A DNA stretch of 64,000 bases from Luteimonas mephitis DSM 12574 (GTDB lineage Bacteria; Pseudomonadota; Gammaproteobacteria; Xanthomonadales; Xanthomonadaceae): assembly GCF_000422305.1 (NCBI RefSeq), contig NZ_AULN01000013.1, positions 186,001 through 250,000 of the forward strand. Reading direction: 5' to 3'. The notes under the pieces were generated by a model. It searched no databases and was not told where the DNA came from. It saw only the letters and a list, made by a program, of their open reading frames with translations. Shown here piece by piece: positions 49,422 to 58,698 of the stretch. The translations under genes were made by a program, and so were the position numbers. Numbering within the stretch: position 1 is the stretch's first letter; every line of letters begins with the position of its first letter.

Positions 49422-51557
49422 GTGTCCCGCCCGCGGCGTGGCACGGACATCGCCTCGCCTGCAGGCAAACGCGCTGCATGCGCCCACGAATGGTGGCGTG
49501 GCGTGCGCGCGCTGATCGGGTCGCTCCTCGCCGCGCCTGCCGGTAACGCACCGCGCCAGCGCGCCGGCTACAGCGACGTCGTGCTGGCGTTCGCCGCGGT
49601 CACCATCATCAGCGTGATGATCCTGCCGCTGCCGGTCATGGCGATCGACGCGCTGGTGGCGGTCAACATCTCGATCGGCTTCGGCCTGCTGCTGCTGGCG
49701 ATCTACATCCCCACGCCGGTGGCGTTCTCCAGCTTCCCCAGCGTCCTGCTGCTGACCACGCTGTTCCGGCTCGCGCTGTCGATCGCGATCACCCGCTCGA
49801 TCCTGCTCAACGCCGAGGGCGGCCACATCGTCGAGACCTTCGGCACGATGGTTGCCGGCGGCAACCTGGTGGTCGGCCTGGTGGTGTTCCTGATCATCAC
49901 CGTGGTGCAGTTCATCGTCGTGGCCAAGGGCGCCGAGCGCGTCGCCGAGGTCGCCGCCCGCTTCACCCTCGACGCGATGCCCGGCAAGCAGCTGTCGATC
50001 GATTCCGACCTGCGCTCGGGCCTGATCGACAAGGACGAGGCGCGGCGCAAGCGCCGGCACCTTGAAGTGGAAAGCCAGCTGCACGGCTCGCTCGATGGCG
50101 CGATGAAGTTCGTCAAGGGCGACGCCATCGCCGGCATCGTCATCATCATCATCAACCTGCTCGGCGGCCTGGCGGTGGGCGTGCTGCAGCACGGCATGCC
50201 GCTGGGCGAGGCCACCCACACCTATTCCATCCTCACCATCGGCGACGGCCTGGTCTCGCAGATCCCGGCGATCCTGGCGACCATCGCCGCCGGCCTGGTG
50301 GTCACCCGCACCGCCGGCGAGGAAGACGACAAGCACTTGGGCGATGCGATCACCCGGCAGATCTCGGGGCAGCCGCGGGTGCTGCTGATCACCGGCCTGC
50401 TGGCGCTGCTGATGACCCTGGTGCCTGGCTTCCCGAAGATCGTGTTCGCCGTGCTCGGCGTCGCGATGCTGACGATGAGCGCGTGGCGTTACCGCCACCA
50501 GTTCGACGTGCTGCGGCGTGCATTCCGGGTGCAGGACCAGGAGATGGTCGAGTCGCGCAAGCCGGCCGATGCCGACGATTTGGCGCCGCCTGCACCGCTG
50601 CAATTGGAAATCGCGCCGTCTCTCGCGGCCCTGCTCGGCGACGAGGCCGAGACCCGCCGCCGCGTCGCCGGGCTTGCGCAGGGCATGCGCGAGGAATACG
50701 GCGTGCCGATCCCGGTGCCGCAGGTGCGCGTGACCAGCGCATTGGGCGAAGGCGAATACCGCCTCACCGCGCACGGCGCGCGCATCGCGTCCGGGCGCAT
50801 GCGCGGCGACGCCCACTTCCGCCCCGCGCGCGCGGGCATGGAAGCGGCACCGAAGCTGCCCGGCTTCTTCCCCGCCCTCGACGGCGAATGGGCCGACGCG
50901 GCCAACGACGGCACGCCCAGGCCGATCGACGTGGTCAGCGACCACCTGCGCAGCTCGCTGAAGCGCCGCATGGGCGGTTTCATCGGTATCCAGGAAACCG
51001 CCAACCTGTTCGGCAAGATGCAGCGCGACTATCCAGACCTGGTCAAGGAGATGCTGCGCGTGGTCGCGCCGCAGCGCGTGGCCGACGTGCTGCGGCGGCT
51101 GGCCGAGGAAGGCGTGCCGGTGCGCAACCTGCGCGACGCGTTCGAGGCGATCACCGACGTCGGCGGCCGCGAGAAGGACGTGGTGCTGCTGACCGAGTAC
51201 GTGCGGGTGGCATTGAAGCGCGAGATCGCCGACCGCTACGCCGACGCCGACCGCACCCTGCACGTGCTGCTGATCCATCCCGAGCTCGAGGACAAGCTGC
51301 GCCAGTCGGTGCGCGTGGCCGGCGGCGCCAGCCAGCTGGCGATCTCGCCGGAACTGGCCGCGCGGCTGGGCAACGAGGTGCGCGGCCAGCTCGCGCGCCA
51401 GCCCGAGGGCGTGCACCCGGTGCTGCTGTGCTCGCTCGACGTGCGCCGTCACCTGCGCAAGCTGATGGAAGTCGATTTCTTCGAACTGCCGGTGCTGTCG
51501 TACCAGGAACTCGCCCCGGACCTGCGCATCGTGCAGGCCGGCCAGATCAACGCATGA
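49422..51557 (+). CDS. sctV: T3SS major export apparatus protein SctV
   Basis: A 711-residue YscV/FlhA family protein: about eight membrane helices in the first 330 residues (starting SDVVLAFAAVTIISVMILPLP) with the FHIPEP-like region (GLIDKDEARRKRRHLEVESQLHGSLDGAMKFVKGD). A large cytoplasmic nonameric-ring domain (VIDVV-type segment RPIDVVSDHLRSSLKR) follows. The start is the GTG at 49422; an in-frame GTG at 49503 would give an N-terminus closer to YscV. Preceded by 231 bases of relatively AT-rich spacer with no recognised box. Confidence 0.95.
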   Translation: MSRPRRGTDIASPAGKRAACAHEWWRGVRALIGSLLAAPAGNAPRQRAGYSDVVLAFAAVTIISVMILPLPVMAIDALVAVNISIGFGLLLLAIYIPTPVAFSSFPSVLLLTTLFRLALSIAITRSILLNAEGGHIVETFGTMVAGGNLVVGLVVFLIITVVQFIVVAKGAERVAEVAARFTLDAMPGKQLSIDSDLRSGLIDKDEARRKRRHLEVESQLHGSLDGAMKFVKGDAIAGIVIIIINLLGGLAVGVLQHGMPLGEATHTYSILTIGDGLVSQIPAILATIAAGLVVTRTAGEEDDKHLGDAITRQISGQPRVLLITGLLALLMTLVPGFPKIVFAVLGVAMLTMSAWRYRHQFDVLRRAFRVQDQEMVESRKPADADDLAPPAPLQLEIAPSLAALLGDEAETRRRVAGLAQGMREEYGVPIPVPQVRVTSALGEGEYRLTAHGARIASGRMRGDAHFRPARAGMEAAPKLPGFFPALDGEWADAANDGTPRPIDVVSDHLRSSLKRRMGGFIGIQETANLFGKMQRDYPDLVKEMLRVVAPQRVADVLRRLAEEGVPVRNLRDAFEAITDVGGREKDVVLLTEYVRVALKREIADRYADADRTLHVLLIHPELEDKLRQSVRVAGGASQLAISPELAARLGNEVRGQLARQPEGVHPVLLCSLDVRRHLRKLMEVDFFELPVLSYQELAPDLRIVQAGQINA

Positions 51558-51600
51558 CGCCGTAACAACGACTACGCAGAACTTCGCGAGGGGCCACGCC

Positions 51601-52920
51601 ATGTCATCCAAGAAGCCCGAATCCACCGTCACCGCCGAAGTCGCCGCCGACGCGGACACCCCCGCACGGGCCAATGTCCTGCGGATCCTCTCGGGCCTGC
51701 ATGCCGGCGCCAGCCGCGACCTCGCCGAACAGGAAATGATCCTGGTCGGCAGCGGCGACGACTGCGACATCGTCCTGGCCGACCAGGGCGTGGCGCGTCA
51801 CCACGCGCTGATCAACCTGATCGGCGGCATGTCGTCGCTGCGCGCGCTGGATGCGCCGCTGCGCGTCGACGGCCAGCCGCTGCACCCGGGCGACCCGGTC
51901 GAACTGCGCGGCCTGCAGCGCATCCAGCTTGGTGGAGCGGCGATTGCCTTCGGCGAGGAAGACGACCCGGACTGGGCATCGCTGGCGCCCGACTTCGCCA
52001 TCGACGACATCCGCACGCCGGCCACCGGCATGCGCAAGCTGCCGATCGTGGCGGCACTGGCCGTGCTGTCGCTGGCGTCGCTCGCGATCTTCGCCGCGGT
52101 GATGCCCAGGCACGAGGCGACGCCTGATCCGCGCAGCCAGCTCGGCGCGCTGATCACCGAATTCCAGATGCGCGACGGCCAGGTGGTCGAGGACGCCCAC
52201 GGCCGGCCGGTGCTCAGGGGCACGGTCAAGAACGACAAGGAGCGCGAAAGCATCGAGGCGCGGGTCGCGCAGGCCGGCTTCGAGGCCGCGCTCGACCTGC
52301 GCTCGGCCGAGAAGATCGCCGCCGACGTCAGCGAAGTGCTGCGCTCGCAGAACATCAATGCCAAGACCCGCTACATGGGTAACGGCGTGGTCGAGGCCAG
52401 CGGCCGCTTCGAGGACATGGACGCCATGCGCGCCGCCGCCAGTTCGCGGGCGATGGACGACGTCCCGGGCGTGACCCGGGTGCTGGTCAAGAACTACGTC
52501 GAGCCCGACCAGGCCAAGCGCACCGCCAACGGGCCGACCGAGGGCGCCGTGAAGCCGGGTCCGACGCGGATCGTGTCGGTGGTGCGCGGCAAGACGCCGC
52601 ACCTGGTCGCGGTCGACGGCACCGAGTATCCGGTCGGTGCCGAGGTGCCGGGCCGGGGCACGCTGGTCTCCATCGGCGAGTCGGCGCACGTGGTCACCGC
52701 CGACGGCGTGCTCCACAAGATCATCCCGCAGCCGGTGACGGCGGCGGAGATCGCGGCCGCGGCCGAGAAACAGGCCGCGGAGGACGCGACGGCCGCTGGC
52801 GTCCCGGCCGCGCAGCAGGATGCCGGCATGGAAGCCGCGGACGATACCGCCGACGTCGACCGCCGCGTCGCACGTGCGGCGGGCACCGGTTCAAGGAGCA
52901 GTACGCACGACAAGCAGTAG
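51601..52920 (+). CDS. sctD: T3SS inner-membrane ring protein SctD
   Basis: A 439-residue YscD/PrgH-like ring protein. The cytoplasmic N-terminal FHA-type domain (about 27-120: VGSGDDCDIVLADQGVARHHALI) is followed by one membrane helix (LPIVAALAVLSLASLAIFAAV). Periplasmic ring-building modules come next (GTVKNDKERESIEARVAQAGF, then GRFEDMDAMRAAA). The last 90 residues are Ala/Asp-rich and disordered. With SctJ it forms the inner rings. First gene of the D-F-I-J-K-L-N-O-P block after sctV, 43 bases downstream. Confidence 0.93.
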   Translation: MSSKKPESTVTAEVAADADTPARANVLRILSGLHAGASRDLAEQEMILVGSGDDCDIVLADQGVARHHALINLIGGMSSLRALDAPLRVDGQPLHPGDPVELRGLQRIQLGGAAIAFGEEDDPDWASLAPDFAIDDIRTPATGMRKLPIVAALAVLSLASLAIFAAVMPRHEATPDPRSQLGALITEFQMRDGQVVEDAHGRPVLRGTVKNDKERESIEARVAQAGFEAALDLRSAEKIAADVSEVLRSQNINAKTRYMGNGVVEASGRFEDMDAMRAAASSRAMDDVPGVTRVLVKNYVEPDQAKRTANGPTEGAVKPGPTRIVSVVRGKTPHLVAVDGTEYPVGAEVPGRGTLVSIGESAHVVTADGVLHKIIPQPVTAAEIAAAAEKQAAEDATAAGVPAAQQDAGMEAADDTADVDRRVARAAGTGSRSSTHDKQ

Positions 52921-53001
52921 GCGTTTCACGCGACGTCATCGCGGCGTCGGGTTCCATCGACATCAAGGCGATCGATCGATCGCACCACAGGAGAGAAAGT
53001 C

Positions 53002-53325
53002 ATGAACGACAATCCCATGAACCCGGTCACAAGCTTCATCGGTCGCGCAGGCGTCGGCAGCGCGTCGGTCGGGCGCGGCGGCGCATCGTCCACCGACGGT
53101 GGCAGCTGGTATGAAGCGATGTCCAAGGCCTGGGGCCAGACGCTCGACGGACAGGCCGCGAAGATCACCAACCTGTCGGACGTGATCGGATCCGGCGGCG
53201 ATCAGCCCTCGAACATGGTCAAGCTGACCGCCGAGAGCCTGAAGATGCAGTTCATGTCCAACAACGCGGCGACCTCGCAGAACAGCGTCGGCCAGGCGCT
53301 CGAAACGCTGGGCAAGCGCCAGTAA
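53002..53325 (+). CDS. sctF: T3SS needle subunit SctF (needle/filament family)
   Basis: 107 residues, with no signal peptide. The N-terminal 30 residues are polar and flexible. Then comes a helical hairpin GGSWYEAMSKAWGQTLDGQAAK and LKMQFMSNNAATSQNSVGQA ending in LGKRQ. Size and pattern match needle subunits, which start with the W-x-x-A-M motif and end with a conserved hydrophobic helix. An excellent ribosome-binding site (AGGAGAG) precedes the ATG, fitting high expression. Its position between sctD and sctI is where needle genes lie. Confidence 0.85.
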   Translation: MNDNPMNPVTSFIGRAGVGSASVGRGGASSTDGGSWYEAMSKAWGQTLDGQAAKITNLSDVIGSGGDQPSNMVKLTAESLKMQFMSNNAATSQNSVGQALETLGKRQ

Positions 53326-53428
53326 TGCCCGGCGTGCGTTGTCATTGCGTGCGTGGCGGCAGGCCGCCGCCGCGCGTGCATGCCGACACGCCGCCCCGCA
53401 TCTCGCCAGGTCCACAGGAGACACGGAA

Positions 53429-53830
53429 ATGATCGAAGCCATCCAGGTCGCGGCGGAAGCCGCGCAGGCCAATGCGGCCACATCGCCCGCGGCGCAACCG
53501 CAGGCGACCATGTTCGAAGTCAGCCAGTTCGCCGACGCCTACGCCAACGGCGGCACCGCCAGCAGCGCGCCGGCAACGGTCTCCGCGCCGGCGCCGCCCT
53601 CGGAGGGCATGCGTGCGCTCATGTCGACGTTCGAGAACCTCAACACCGGCGCCGACAAGATCAGCGCGATGTCGCACATGATCACCAGCAGCGGGGCAGA
53701 TCCCACGCCCGGGCAGCTGTTGCAGGTGACGATGGAGGCGCACAAGTTCCTGTTCAAGGCGGAGCTGACGTCCAACGTCGCCAACCGCACCTCGGACGGC
53801 GTCCAGCAGTTGTTCAAGCAGCAGTCGTAA
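53429..53830 (+). CDS. sctI: T3SS inner rod protein SctI
   Basis: 133 residues of the YscI/HrpB family. The N-terminal 65 residues are Ala/Pro-rich. The conserved C-terminus runs FENLNTGADKISAMSHMITSS, LLQVTMEAHKFLFKAELTSN and VANRTSDGVQQLFKQQS. This C-terminal sequence is diagnostic. SctI forms the inner rod connecting the export gate to the needle. The ATG at 53429 is preceded by AGGAG. 13 bases before sctJ. Confidence 0.93.
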   Translation: MIEAIQVAAEAAQANAATSPAAQPQATMFEVSQFADAYANGGTASSAPATVSAPAPPSEGMRALMSTFENLNTGADKISAMSHMITSSGADPTPGQLLQVTMEAHKFLFKAELTSNVANRTSDGVQQLFKQQS

Positions 53831-53843
53831 GGCGGGAGCAGGC

Positions 53844-54629
53844 ATGAAGGCGTCGAACGCAATCAAGCGTCCCATGGTCGTGGCAACCCTGCTGGCGTGC
53901 CTCGCGCTGGCCGGCTGCAGCGGCACGGCGCTGTACAGCAACCTCGAGGAACAGCAGGCCAACCAGGTGATGGCGGAGTTGCTCGGCTCGGGTATCCAGG
54001 CCGACAAGTCGCTTTCGACCGACAAGAAGGGATGGGAGGTTCGGATCGCCAAGGGCGATATCCCGCGGGCCATGGCCATCCTGCATGCCAAGGGCCTGCC
54101 GCGCCGACAGTCGTTCACGATGGGCGACCTGTTCAAGAAGGACAGCTTCGCCACCTCGGCCACGCAGGAGAAGGCGCTGTACGTGTTCGGGCTGGAAGAG
54201 TCGATGCGGCAGAAGCTGCTCAAGATCGACGGCGTCGTCGACGCCGCGGTGTCGATCGCGCTGCCCGACCGCGACCCGCTGGGCGGCAACGAGGCGGACT
54301 CTTCGGCGTCGGTCTTCATCTACCAGGCGCCTGGCGCCGATCTGCGCGACCGCGAAACCGACCTGAAGGTTGGCGTGAAGGACAGCATCGAGGGCCTGGA
54401 CGACGTCAACAAGGTCACGATCAAGTTCTTCACCGTCGGCACGCCGCTGGCCGGCAAGCAGGCCGCGCGCAGCCCGGCGGCGATGCCGGCGCTGTCGTCG
54501 ATCAGCCCGCTGGTGATCGCGATCACCGTCGCGATCGCGGTGCTGCTGTCGCTGGCGATCGCCTTCGGCGGGCGCATCCGCGCGCGCCTGGCGCAGTCCA
54601 GGCAGCCGCCGCGCGTGTGGAACGGATGA
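53844..54629 (+). CDS. sctJ: T3SS inner-membrane ring lipoprotein SctJ
   Basis: A 261-residue YscJ/FliF-like lipoprotein: the signal ends LALAGC. Ring-building modules carry LYSNLEEQQANQVMAELLGSGI and the L2 linker with KGDIPRAMAILHAKGLP; SFTMGDLFKKDSFATSATQEKALYVFGLEESM is typical. One C-terminal membrane helix (LVIAITVAIAVLLSLAIAF). It assembles with SctD. Spacing to sctK is 13 bases. Confidence 0.95.
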   Translation: MKASNAIKRPMVVATLLACLALAGCSGTALYSNLEEQQANQVMAELLGSGIQADKSLSTDKKGWEVRIAKGDIPRAMAILHAKGLPRRQSFTMGDLFKKDSFATSATQEKALYVFGLEESMRQKLLKIDGVVDAAVSIALPDRDPLGGNEADSSASVFIYQAPGADLRDRETDLKVGVKDSIEGLDDVNKVTIKFFTVGTPLAGKQAARSPAAMPALSSISPLVIAITVAIAVLLSLAIAFGGRIRARLAQSRQPPRVWNG

Positions 54630-54642
54630 GCCGGGCGGCGCG

Positions 54643-55290
54643 ATGAGCCTGCTGGCGGTGATCGCCGAGATCCATCCCGACTGGTACCACCGGGCGGGCG
54701 CGGACGAGCACGAGTCCGCTTCGATTTCCCCCGAACTGCTGCAGCAGGCGCGCGACAGCGCGCTCGGCCGCAGGATGCTGGCGCGCTGGCTGATGCGCGA
54801 GGCCGGTGTCGGCGGCGAAGTGCTGGCGCCGCGCCCCGACGGCGCGATTGCCGCGGCGGTGCTGCGTTGGCCGCGTGCGCGCCTGGCGGCGCTGCTGCGC
54901 GACGTCGGCGTGCTGGCCTACGCGCCTGCGATTCGCGCCGAGGTCCGGCGCGAGCCGGTGCGCCAGTTGCGGCGCGCGCTCGGCAACAGCTACCTGCTGG
55001 CGCTGGACAAGCAGGTCTGGGACGGCGGGGTGCAGGCGTCGACCGCCGCGCAGCTGCGCGGGCGTCTTGGCGCCGCGCTGTCCGACGGCCGCGACGATGC
55101 CGCGCTGCATGCGCTGTTCGACCACCAGGGCCGCAGCGAACTGCACGCCTGGGCGGCGCCGCGCGACCCTGCGCTCGCCGAATGGATGGTGCTGCAATAC
55201 CCGCGTGAATCGTCCGCCGAGGCGCACCTGCCGCAGCAGCAGCTGCAATTCCTGCACGACCACCACCTTGCCCGCGCGCGCGCGGCCTGA
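54643..55290 (+). CDS. sctK: T3SS sorting platform adaptor SctK
   Basis: 215 residues of the YscK family, linking SctQ pods to SctD. The N-terminal IHPDWYHRAGA and the conserved patch AIRAEVRREPVRQLRRALGNSYLLALDKQVW match. The sequence is divergent otherwise, as in all SctK proteins; the assignment relies on position between sctJ and sctL and on length. Predicted helical, cytoplasmic. Confidence 0.85.
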   Translation: MSLLAVIAEIHPDWYHRAGADEHESASISPELLQQARDSALGRRMLARWLMREAGVGGEVLAPRPDGAIAAAVLRWPRARLAALLRDVGVLAYAPAIRAEVRREPVRQLRRALGNSYLLALDKQVWDGGVQASTAAQLRGRLGAALSDGRDDAALHALFDHQGRSELHAWAAPRDPALAEWMVLQYPRESSAEAHLPQQQLQFLHDHHLARARAA

Positions 55291-55305
55291 CACCGGAACG
55301 AGGCC

Positions 55306-55974
55306 ATGTCCGCAGAGCCAGCACGCACCGCTTCCAGGCCATCGGCCACGTCGGCCACGGTGTCGGTCTTCGAGCCGCGTCGCTTCGACCGCGCGCTGGC
55401 CGGCAATGTGGTGCCCGCGCGGCAGTGGCAGCGCATCGAGGAGCTCGACGCGCTGCTCGAGCAGGTCAACGCGCTGTACGTCGAGGCCGGCGCCGAAATC
55501 GAGCAGGCGCGCGAGAAGGGCTACGCGGACGGTTTCGCCGACGGCCTGGCGCGCGTGCAGCAGCAGATGACCGAACACCTCGCCGCGCTCAACGAGCGTC
55601 GCGCGCGGGTCCTGGCAGACGCCAGCAGCCGCGTCACCGAGCTGGCCTGCGCCATCGTCGCGCGCGTCGCCCCCGGCTTCGACGCCCGCGCCGTGGTGCC
55701 GCCGCTGGTGATGCAGGCGGTCGAGGCCGCGCAGGCCGAACAGTTCCTGATGATCCGCGTGCATCCGTCGGTGCGCGAGGAGGTCGCCGCCGGCCTCGGC
55801 GCGGTGCGGCAGGCGCATCCGGCGGTCGGGGTGATCGAGCTGGTCGAGGACATGAGCCTGGATCCGCTGAGCTGCGTGGTGGTGTCCGAGGCCGGTGAAG
55901 TGCGCGCCGGCGTCGCGCAGCAGATCGAGGCGATCCGCACCGCGCTTGCGGGCGTTGGCAGGCAGGACGGATGA
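55306..55974 (+). CDS. sctL: T3SS stator protein SctL
   Basis: A 222-residue YscL/FliH family stator that regulates the SctN ATPase. It shows an N-terminal disordered part and a coiled-coil helix (YVEAGAEIEQAREKGYADGFADGL) with the conserved G-Y-x-D-G-x-x-x-G. The C-terminal V/ATPase-delta-like domain contains IRVHPSVREEVAAGL and LDPLSCVVVSEAGEVRAG. Its stop overlaps the sctN start (ATGA). Confidence 0.92.
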   Translation: MSAEPARTASRPSATSATVSVFEPRRFDRALAGNVVPARQWQRIEELDALLEQVNALYVEAGAEIEQAREKGYADGFADGLARVQQQMTEHLAALNERRARVLADASSRVTELACAIVARVAPGFDARAVVPPLVMQAVEAAQAEQFLMIRVHPSVREEVAAGLGAVRQAHPAVGVIELVEDMSLDPLSCVVVSEAGEVRAGVAQQIEAIRTALAGVGRQDG

Positions 55975-57335
55975 ACCTGCCGTTCACCACGCCGGCTGAT
56001 GCGGTCCGGACCACGCCGGGGATGGATGATCCCCTGCTGGGTGCGCTGGCCAGGGTGCAGGCGATCGAGCGCGTCGGCCGCGTCGCCGAGGCCCATGGCA
56101 CGCTGATCCGCGCCACCGGCCTGAAGGCGGCGATCGGCGAGCTGTGCGAACTACGCAACCCGCCAGGCGAGGGCGATCCGAAATTCCGCCTTGCGGCCGA
56201 GGTGGTCGGCGTGTCGAAGCAGATGACCCTGCTCACGCCGCTGGGCGCGCTCGACGGCGTGTCCGCCACCACCGCCGTGTACGCGACCGGGCGCCAGGCG
56301 GCGGTGCGTGCCGGCAACGGCCTGCTCGGCCGCATCCTCGATGCCCACGGCGAGCCGATCGACGGCAAGGGCCCGATCCGCGACACGGTCGAAGCGCCGA
56401 TCTACGCCGCCTCGCCCAACCCGCTGACCCGCAGCCTGATCGAGCGTCCCTTCTCCACCGGCGTGCGCGCGATCGACGCCACGATGACCACCGGCGAAGG
56501 CCAGCGCGTTGGCATCTTCGCCGTCGCCGGCGGCGGCAAGAGCACGCTGCTGGGCATGCTCGCGCGTGGGGGCGACGCCGACGTCAACGTGATCGCGCTG
56601 GTCGGCGAGCGTGGCCGCGAGGTCAACGAGTTCATCCACGACAACCTCGGCGCCGAAGGCCTGGCCAAGTCGGTGATCGTGGTGGCCACCTCCGACCGCC
56701 CGGCGCTCGAGCGCAGCCGCGCGGCGTGGGTCGCCACCGCCATCGCCGAGCACTTCCGCGACAAGGGCAAGCGCGTGCTGCTGCTGCTCGATTCGGTGAC
56801 GCGATTCGCGCGCGCACTGCGAGACGTGGGCCTGGCCGTCGGCGAACCGCCGGCGCGGCGCGGCTTCCCGCCTTCGGTGTTCAGCGCGCTGCCGCGGCTG
56901 TTCGAGCGCGCCGGCAACAACGACAAGGGCTCGATCACCGCCTTCTACACCGTGCTGGCCGAGGACGAGGATGGCGGCGACCCGATCGTCGAGGAAGTGC
57001 GCTCGATCCTCGACGGCCACATCGTGCTCTCGCGAAAACTGGCGGCGGCCTACCACTACCCGGCGATCGACGTGCTTACCAGCCTCAGCCGCGTGATGCC
57101 GCGCGTCACCGAGCCCGCGCACCAGCGCGCGGCGGGGCAGCTGCGCAAGTACCTGGCCAAGTACCAGGACATCGAACTGCTGCTGCAGCTGGGCGAGTAC
57201 AAGCGCGGCACCGATCCGGATGCCGACATCGCGATCGAGAAGATCGGCCCGATGCGCCAGCTGCTGCAGCAGTCGGCCGGCGAACTGGTGCCGTTCGAAC
57301 GTTCGGCAGACGCGGTGCGCAGGTTGTTCGGATGA
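55971..57335 (+). CDS. sctN: T3SS ATPase SctN
   Basis: A 454-residue F1/FliI-type ATPase that unfolds and releases substrates from chaperones. Walker A is FAVAGGGKSTLLGM near residue 180, the form usual in YscN/HrcN. Walker B is RVLLLLDSVTRFARALRDVG near 270. The sequence LAVGEPPARRGFPPSVFSALPRLFERAG is diagnostic for the family. The C-terminal helical domain is intact. Overlaps sctL and sctO by 4 bases each. Confidence 0.97.
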   Translation: MNLPFTTPADAVRTTPGMDDPLLGALARVQAIERVGRVAEAHGTLIRATGLKAAIGELCELRNPPGEGDPKFRLAAEVVGVSKQMTLLTPLGALDGVSATTAVYATGRQAAVRAGNGLLGRILDAHGEPIDGKGPIRDTVEAPIYAASPNPLTRSLIERPFSTGVRAIDATMTTGEGQRVGIFAVAGGGKSTLLGMLARGGDADVNVIALVGERGREVNEFIHDNLGAEGLAKSVIVVATSDRPALERSRAAWVATAIAEHFRDKGKRVLLLLDSVTRFARALRDVGLAVGEPPARRGFPPSVFSALPRLFERAGNNDKGSITAFYTVLAEDEDGGDPIVEEVRSILDGHIVLSRKLAAAYHYPAIDVLTSLSRVMPRVTEPAHQRAAGQLRKYLAKYQDIELLLQLGEYKRGTDPDADIAIEKIGPMRQLLQQSAGELVPFERSADAVRRLFG

Positions 57336-57823
57336 AGCACTATCCCCTCCACACCCTGCTGCGCCTGCGCGAACACCGCACCGATGCGGCGCGGATGGTG
57401 GTGCTGGAGAAGCAGCGCGCAGTGCAGGCCTGCCGCGACGCCTGCACGCGGATCGGGCACGAGATAGAGCAACTGAACGACGAACGCAGTGGCCAGCGCG
57501 CGCGCCTGCTCGATGCGCCGCCACCCGGCGTGGACTGGTCCACCGTGCTGGCCCAGCGCGAAGCGCACATCGACTGGCTCGGCCTGCAGGTGGAGGCCGC
57601 GCGCCAGAGGCTGGTGCAGGCGCAAAAGGCTTTGCAGGCGGCCGAACACGAACTGGCACAGGCGCGCGACGCGTTCTTCCGTGCCAAGGCCCGCCAGGAA
57701 GCGCTCGAGAAGCGACGCGACCACTGGCGCGGCGAGCAGCGCGCACTCGAGGCCCGCCAGGAAGAAGACATCACCGCCGACATGCTGCTCGCGCGCCACC
57801 ACGGCGCGCGGCCAACGCATTGA
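57332..57823 (+). CDS. sctO: T3SS central stalk protein SctO
   Basis: A 163-residue YscO/FliJ family protein, almost entirely a long helical hairpin (LLRLREHRTDAARMVVLEKQR at the start, AARQRLVQAQKALQAAEHELAQA in the second helix). It sits in the ATPase pore as a stalk and escorts chaperones. Sequence conservation is low in this family; the assignment rests on position, size and coiled-coil pattern. The ATG overlaps the sctN stop. Confidence 0.88.
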   Translation: MKHYPLHTLLRLREHRTDAARMVVLEKQRAVQACRDACTRIGHEIEQLNDERSGQRARLLDAPPPGVDWSTVLAQREAHIDWLGLQVEAARQRLVQAQKALQAAEHELAQARDAFFRAKARQEALEKRRDHWRGEQRALEARQEEDITADMLLARHHGARPTH

Positions 57824-57833
57824 GAGGACGACC

Positions 57834-58550
57834 ATGAGTATCGACCGCAGCGCGTCATCCACCCCGGCGACGACCCGGGACATCAGCCGCGACAAGCCTG
57901 ACACCCGCCCCCGCGAGCCGGCGCCGCGCGACAAGGTCGACGACTTTCAGCGGCTCATGCAGGGCAAGCGCGAATCGCGCGACCCGCGCGGGCCCGGACA
58001 GCCCGGCGATGACGGCCAGCCGCTGCAGCAGGCCGGGCGGCGCGAAGGGCAGGAAGCGCCCCAATGGCAGCAGGACGAGGGAGCCATCGCGGGCAGGCAG
58101 GACGCCGCATCCGAACACTACGAGGACGATGCGCTGCGCCGCCAGCGCGACGATGCGGGCGGCCCCTCGCTGCAGCAGACCCTCGACCCGGCCGCGCTGT
58201 ACCAGATGCAGATGGCGATGCGCGACGGCCTGCCGCAGGCCGCGGCGCCGCCGCCGCTGAACCCCAACGCGTTTGCGGACATGGTCGAGCGCCACCTCAA
58301 GCAGATGGCCGCCGACCGCGGTGCGGCCGACGGCGCCGGCGACGGGCGCGTGCTGCTGCGCATGGCCGACGCCACCCTGCCCGGCACCGACCTGCTGCTC
58401 AGCCGCACGCCGGAGGGCTGGATGCTGCGCGCCGACGTGCGCTCGCGCAGCAGCTTCGACGCGATCCGCGAGGCTGCGCCGGAACTGGCCCGCCGGTTCG
58501 CCGAACGCAACCTGGGCACGCTGAGCATCGATCCGCATTTCCATGGCTGA
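57834..58550 (+). CDS. sctP: T3SS needle-length regulator SctP
   Basis: A 238-residue YscP/HrpP-like protein. The N-terminal half is polar, charged and unstructured (Arg/Asp/Gln/Pro-rich), as in molecular rulers. The C-terminal 90 residues form a T3S4 substrate-specificity switch domain: GRVLLRMADATLPGTDLLLSR, WMLRADVRSRSSFDAIREA and a final LGTLSIDPHFHG. Short rulers are common in HrpP-type members. Ten bases after sctO. Last core gene of the rightward block. Confidence 0.85.
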   Translation: MSIDRSASSTPATTRDISRDKPDTRPREPAPRDKVDDFQRLMQGKRESRDPRGPGQPGDDGQPLQQAGRREGQEAPQWQQDEGAIAGRQDAASEHYEDDALRRQRDDAGGPSLQQTLDPAALYQMQMAMRDGLPQAAAPPPLNPNAFADMVERHLKQMAADRGAADGAGDGRVLLRMADATLPGTDLLLSRTPEGWMLRADVRSRSSFDAIREAAPELARRFAERNLGTLSIDPHFHG

Positions 58551-58562
58551 GCGCGCTCCCGG

Positions 58563-58609
58563 CTAGGGTCGACCCCAGATCGGGCACGTCCTAGCTTGGA
58601 GGCCTCCTG
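58563..58609 (+). promoter_or_regulatory. putative T3SS-regulon box (copy 2)
   Basis: CTAGGGTCGACCCCAGATCG begins at 58563, 12 bases after the sctP stop. Its core CTAGGGTCGACCCCAG is nearly a perfect palindrome. No TAT-like -10 lies at the usual 40-base distance; the sequence there is GCCTCC. A second CCTAG occurs at 58590. It precedes the small glycine-zipper gene. Confidence 0.6.
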
Positions 58610-58698
58610 GCGCTCGCCGACACTGCGATTGCGTTCCGGGACGCCCGCTTCCGCCACATGGAGCCCGTATCCCGGCCAAACCAGAAGGGAGAATGACA

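Noticed and set aside
42523..58550. Flagellar rather than injectisome export locus
   Set aside because: SctD with FHA domain, SctK, SctF, SctI and SctP are present, and there are no flagellar rod, hook or flagellin genes; only the FliO-like gene recalls flagella.
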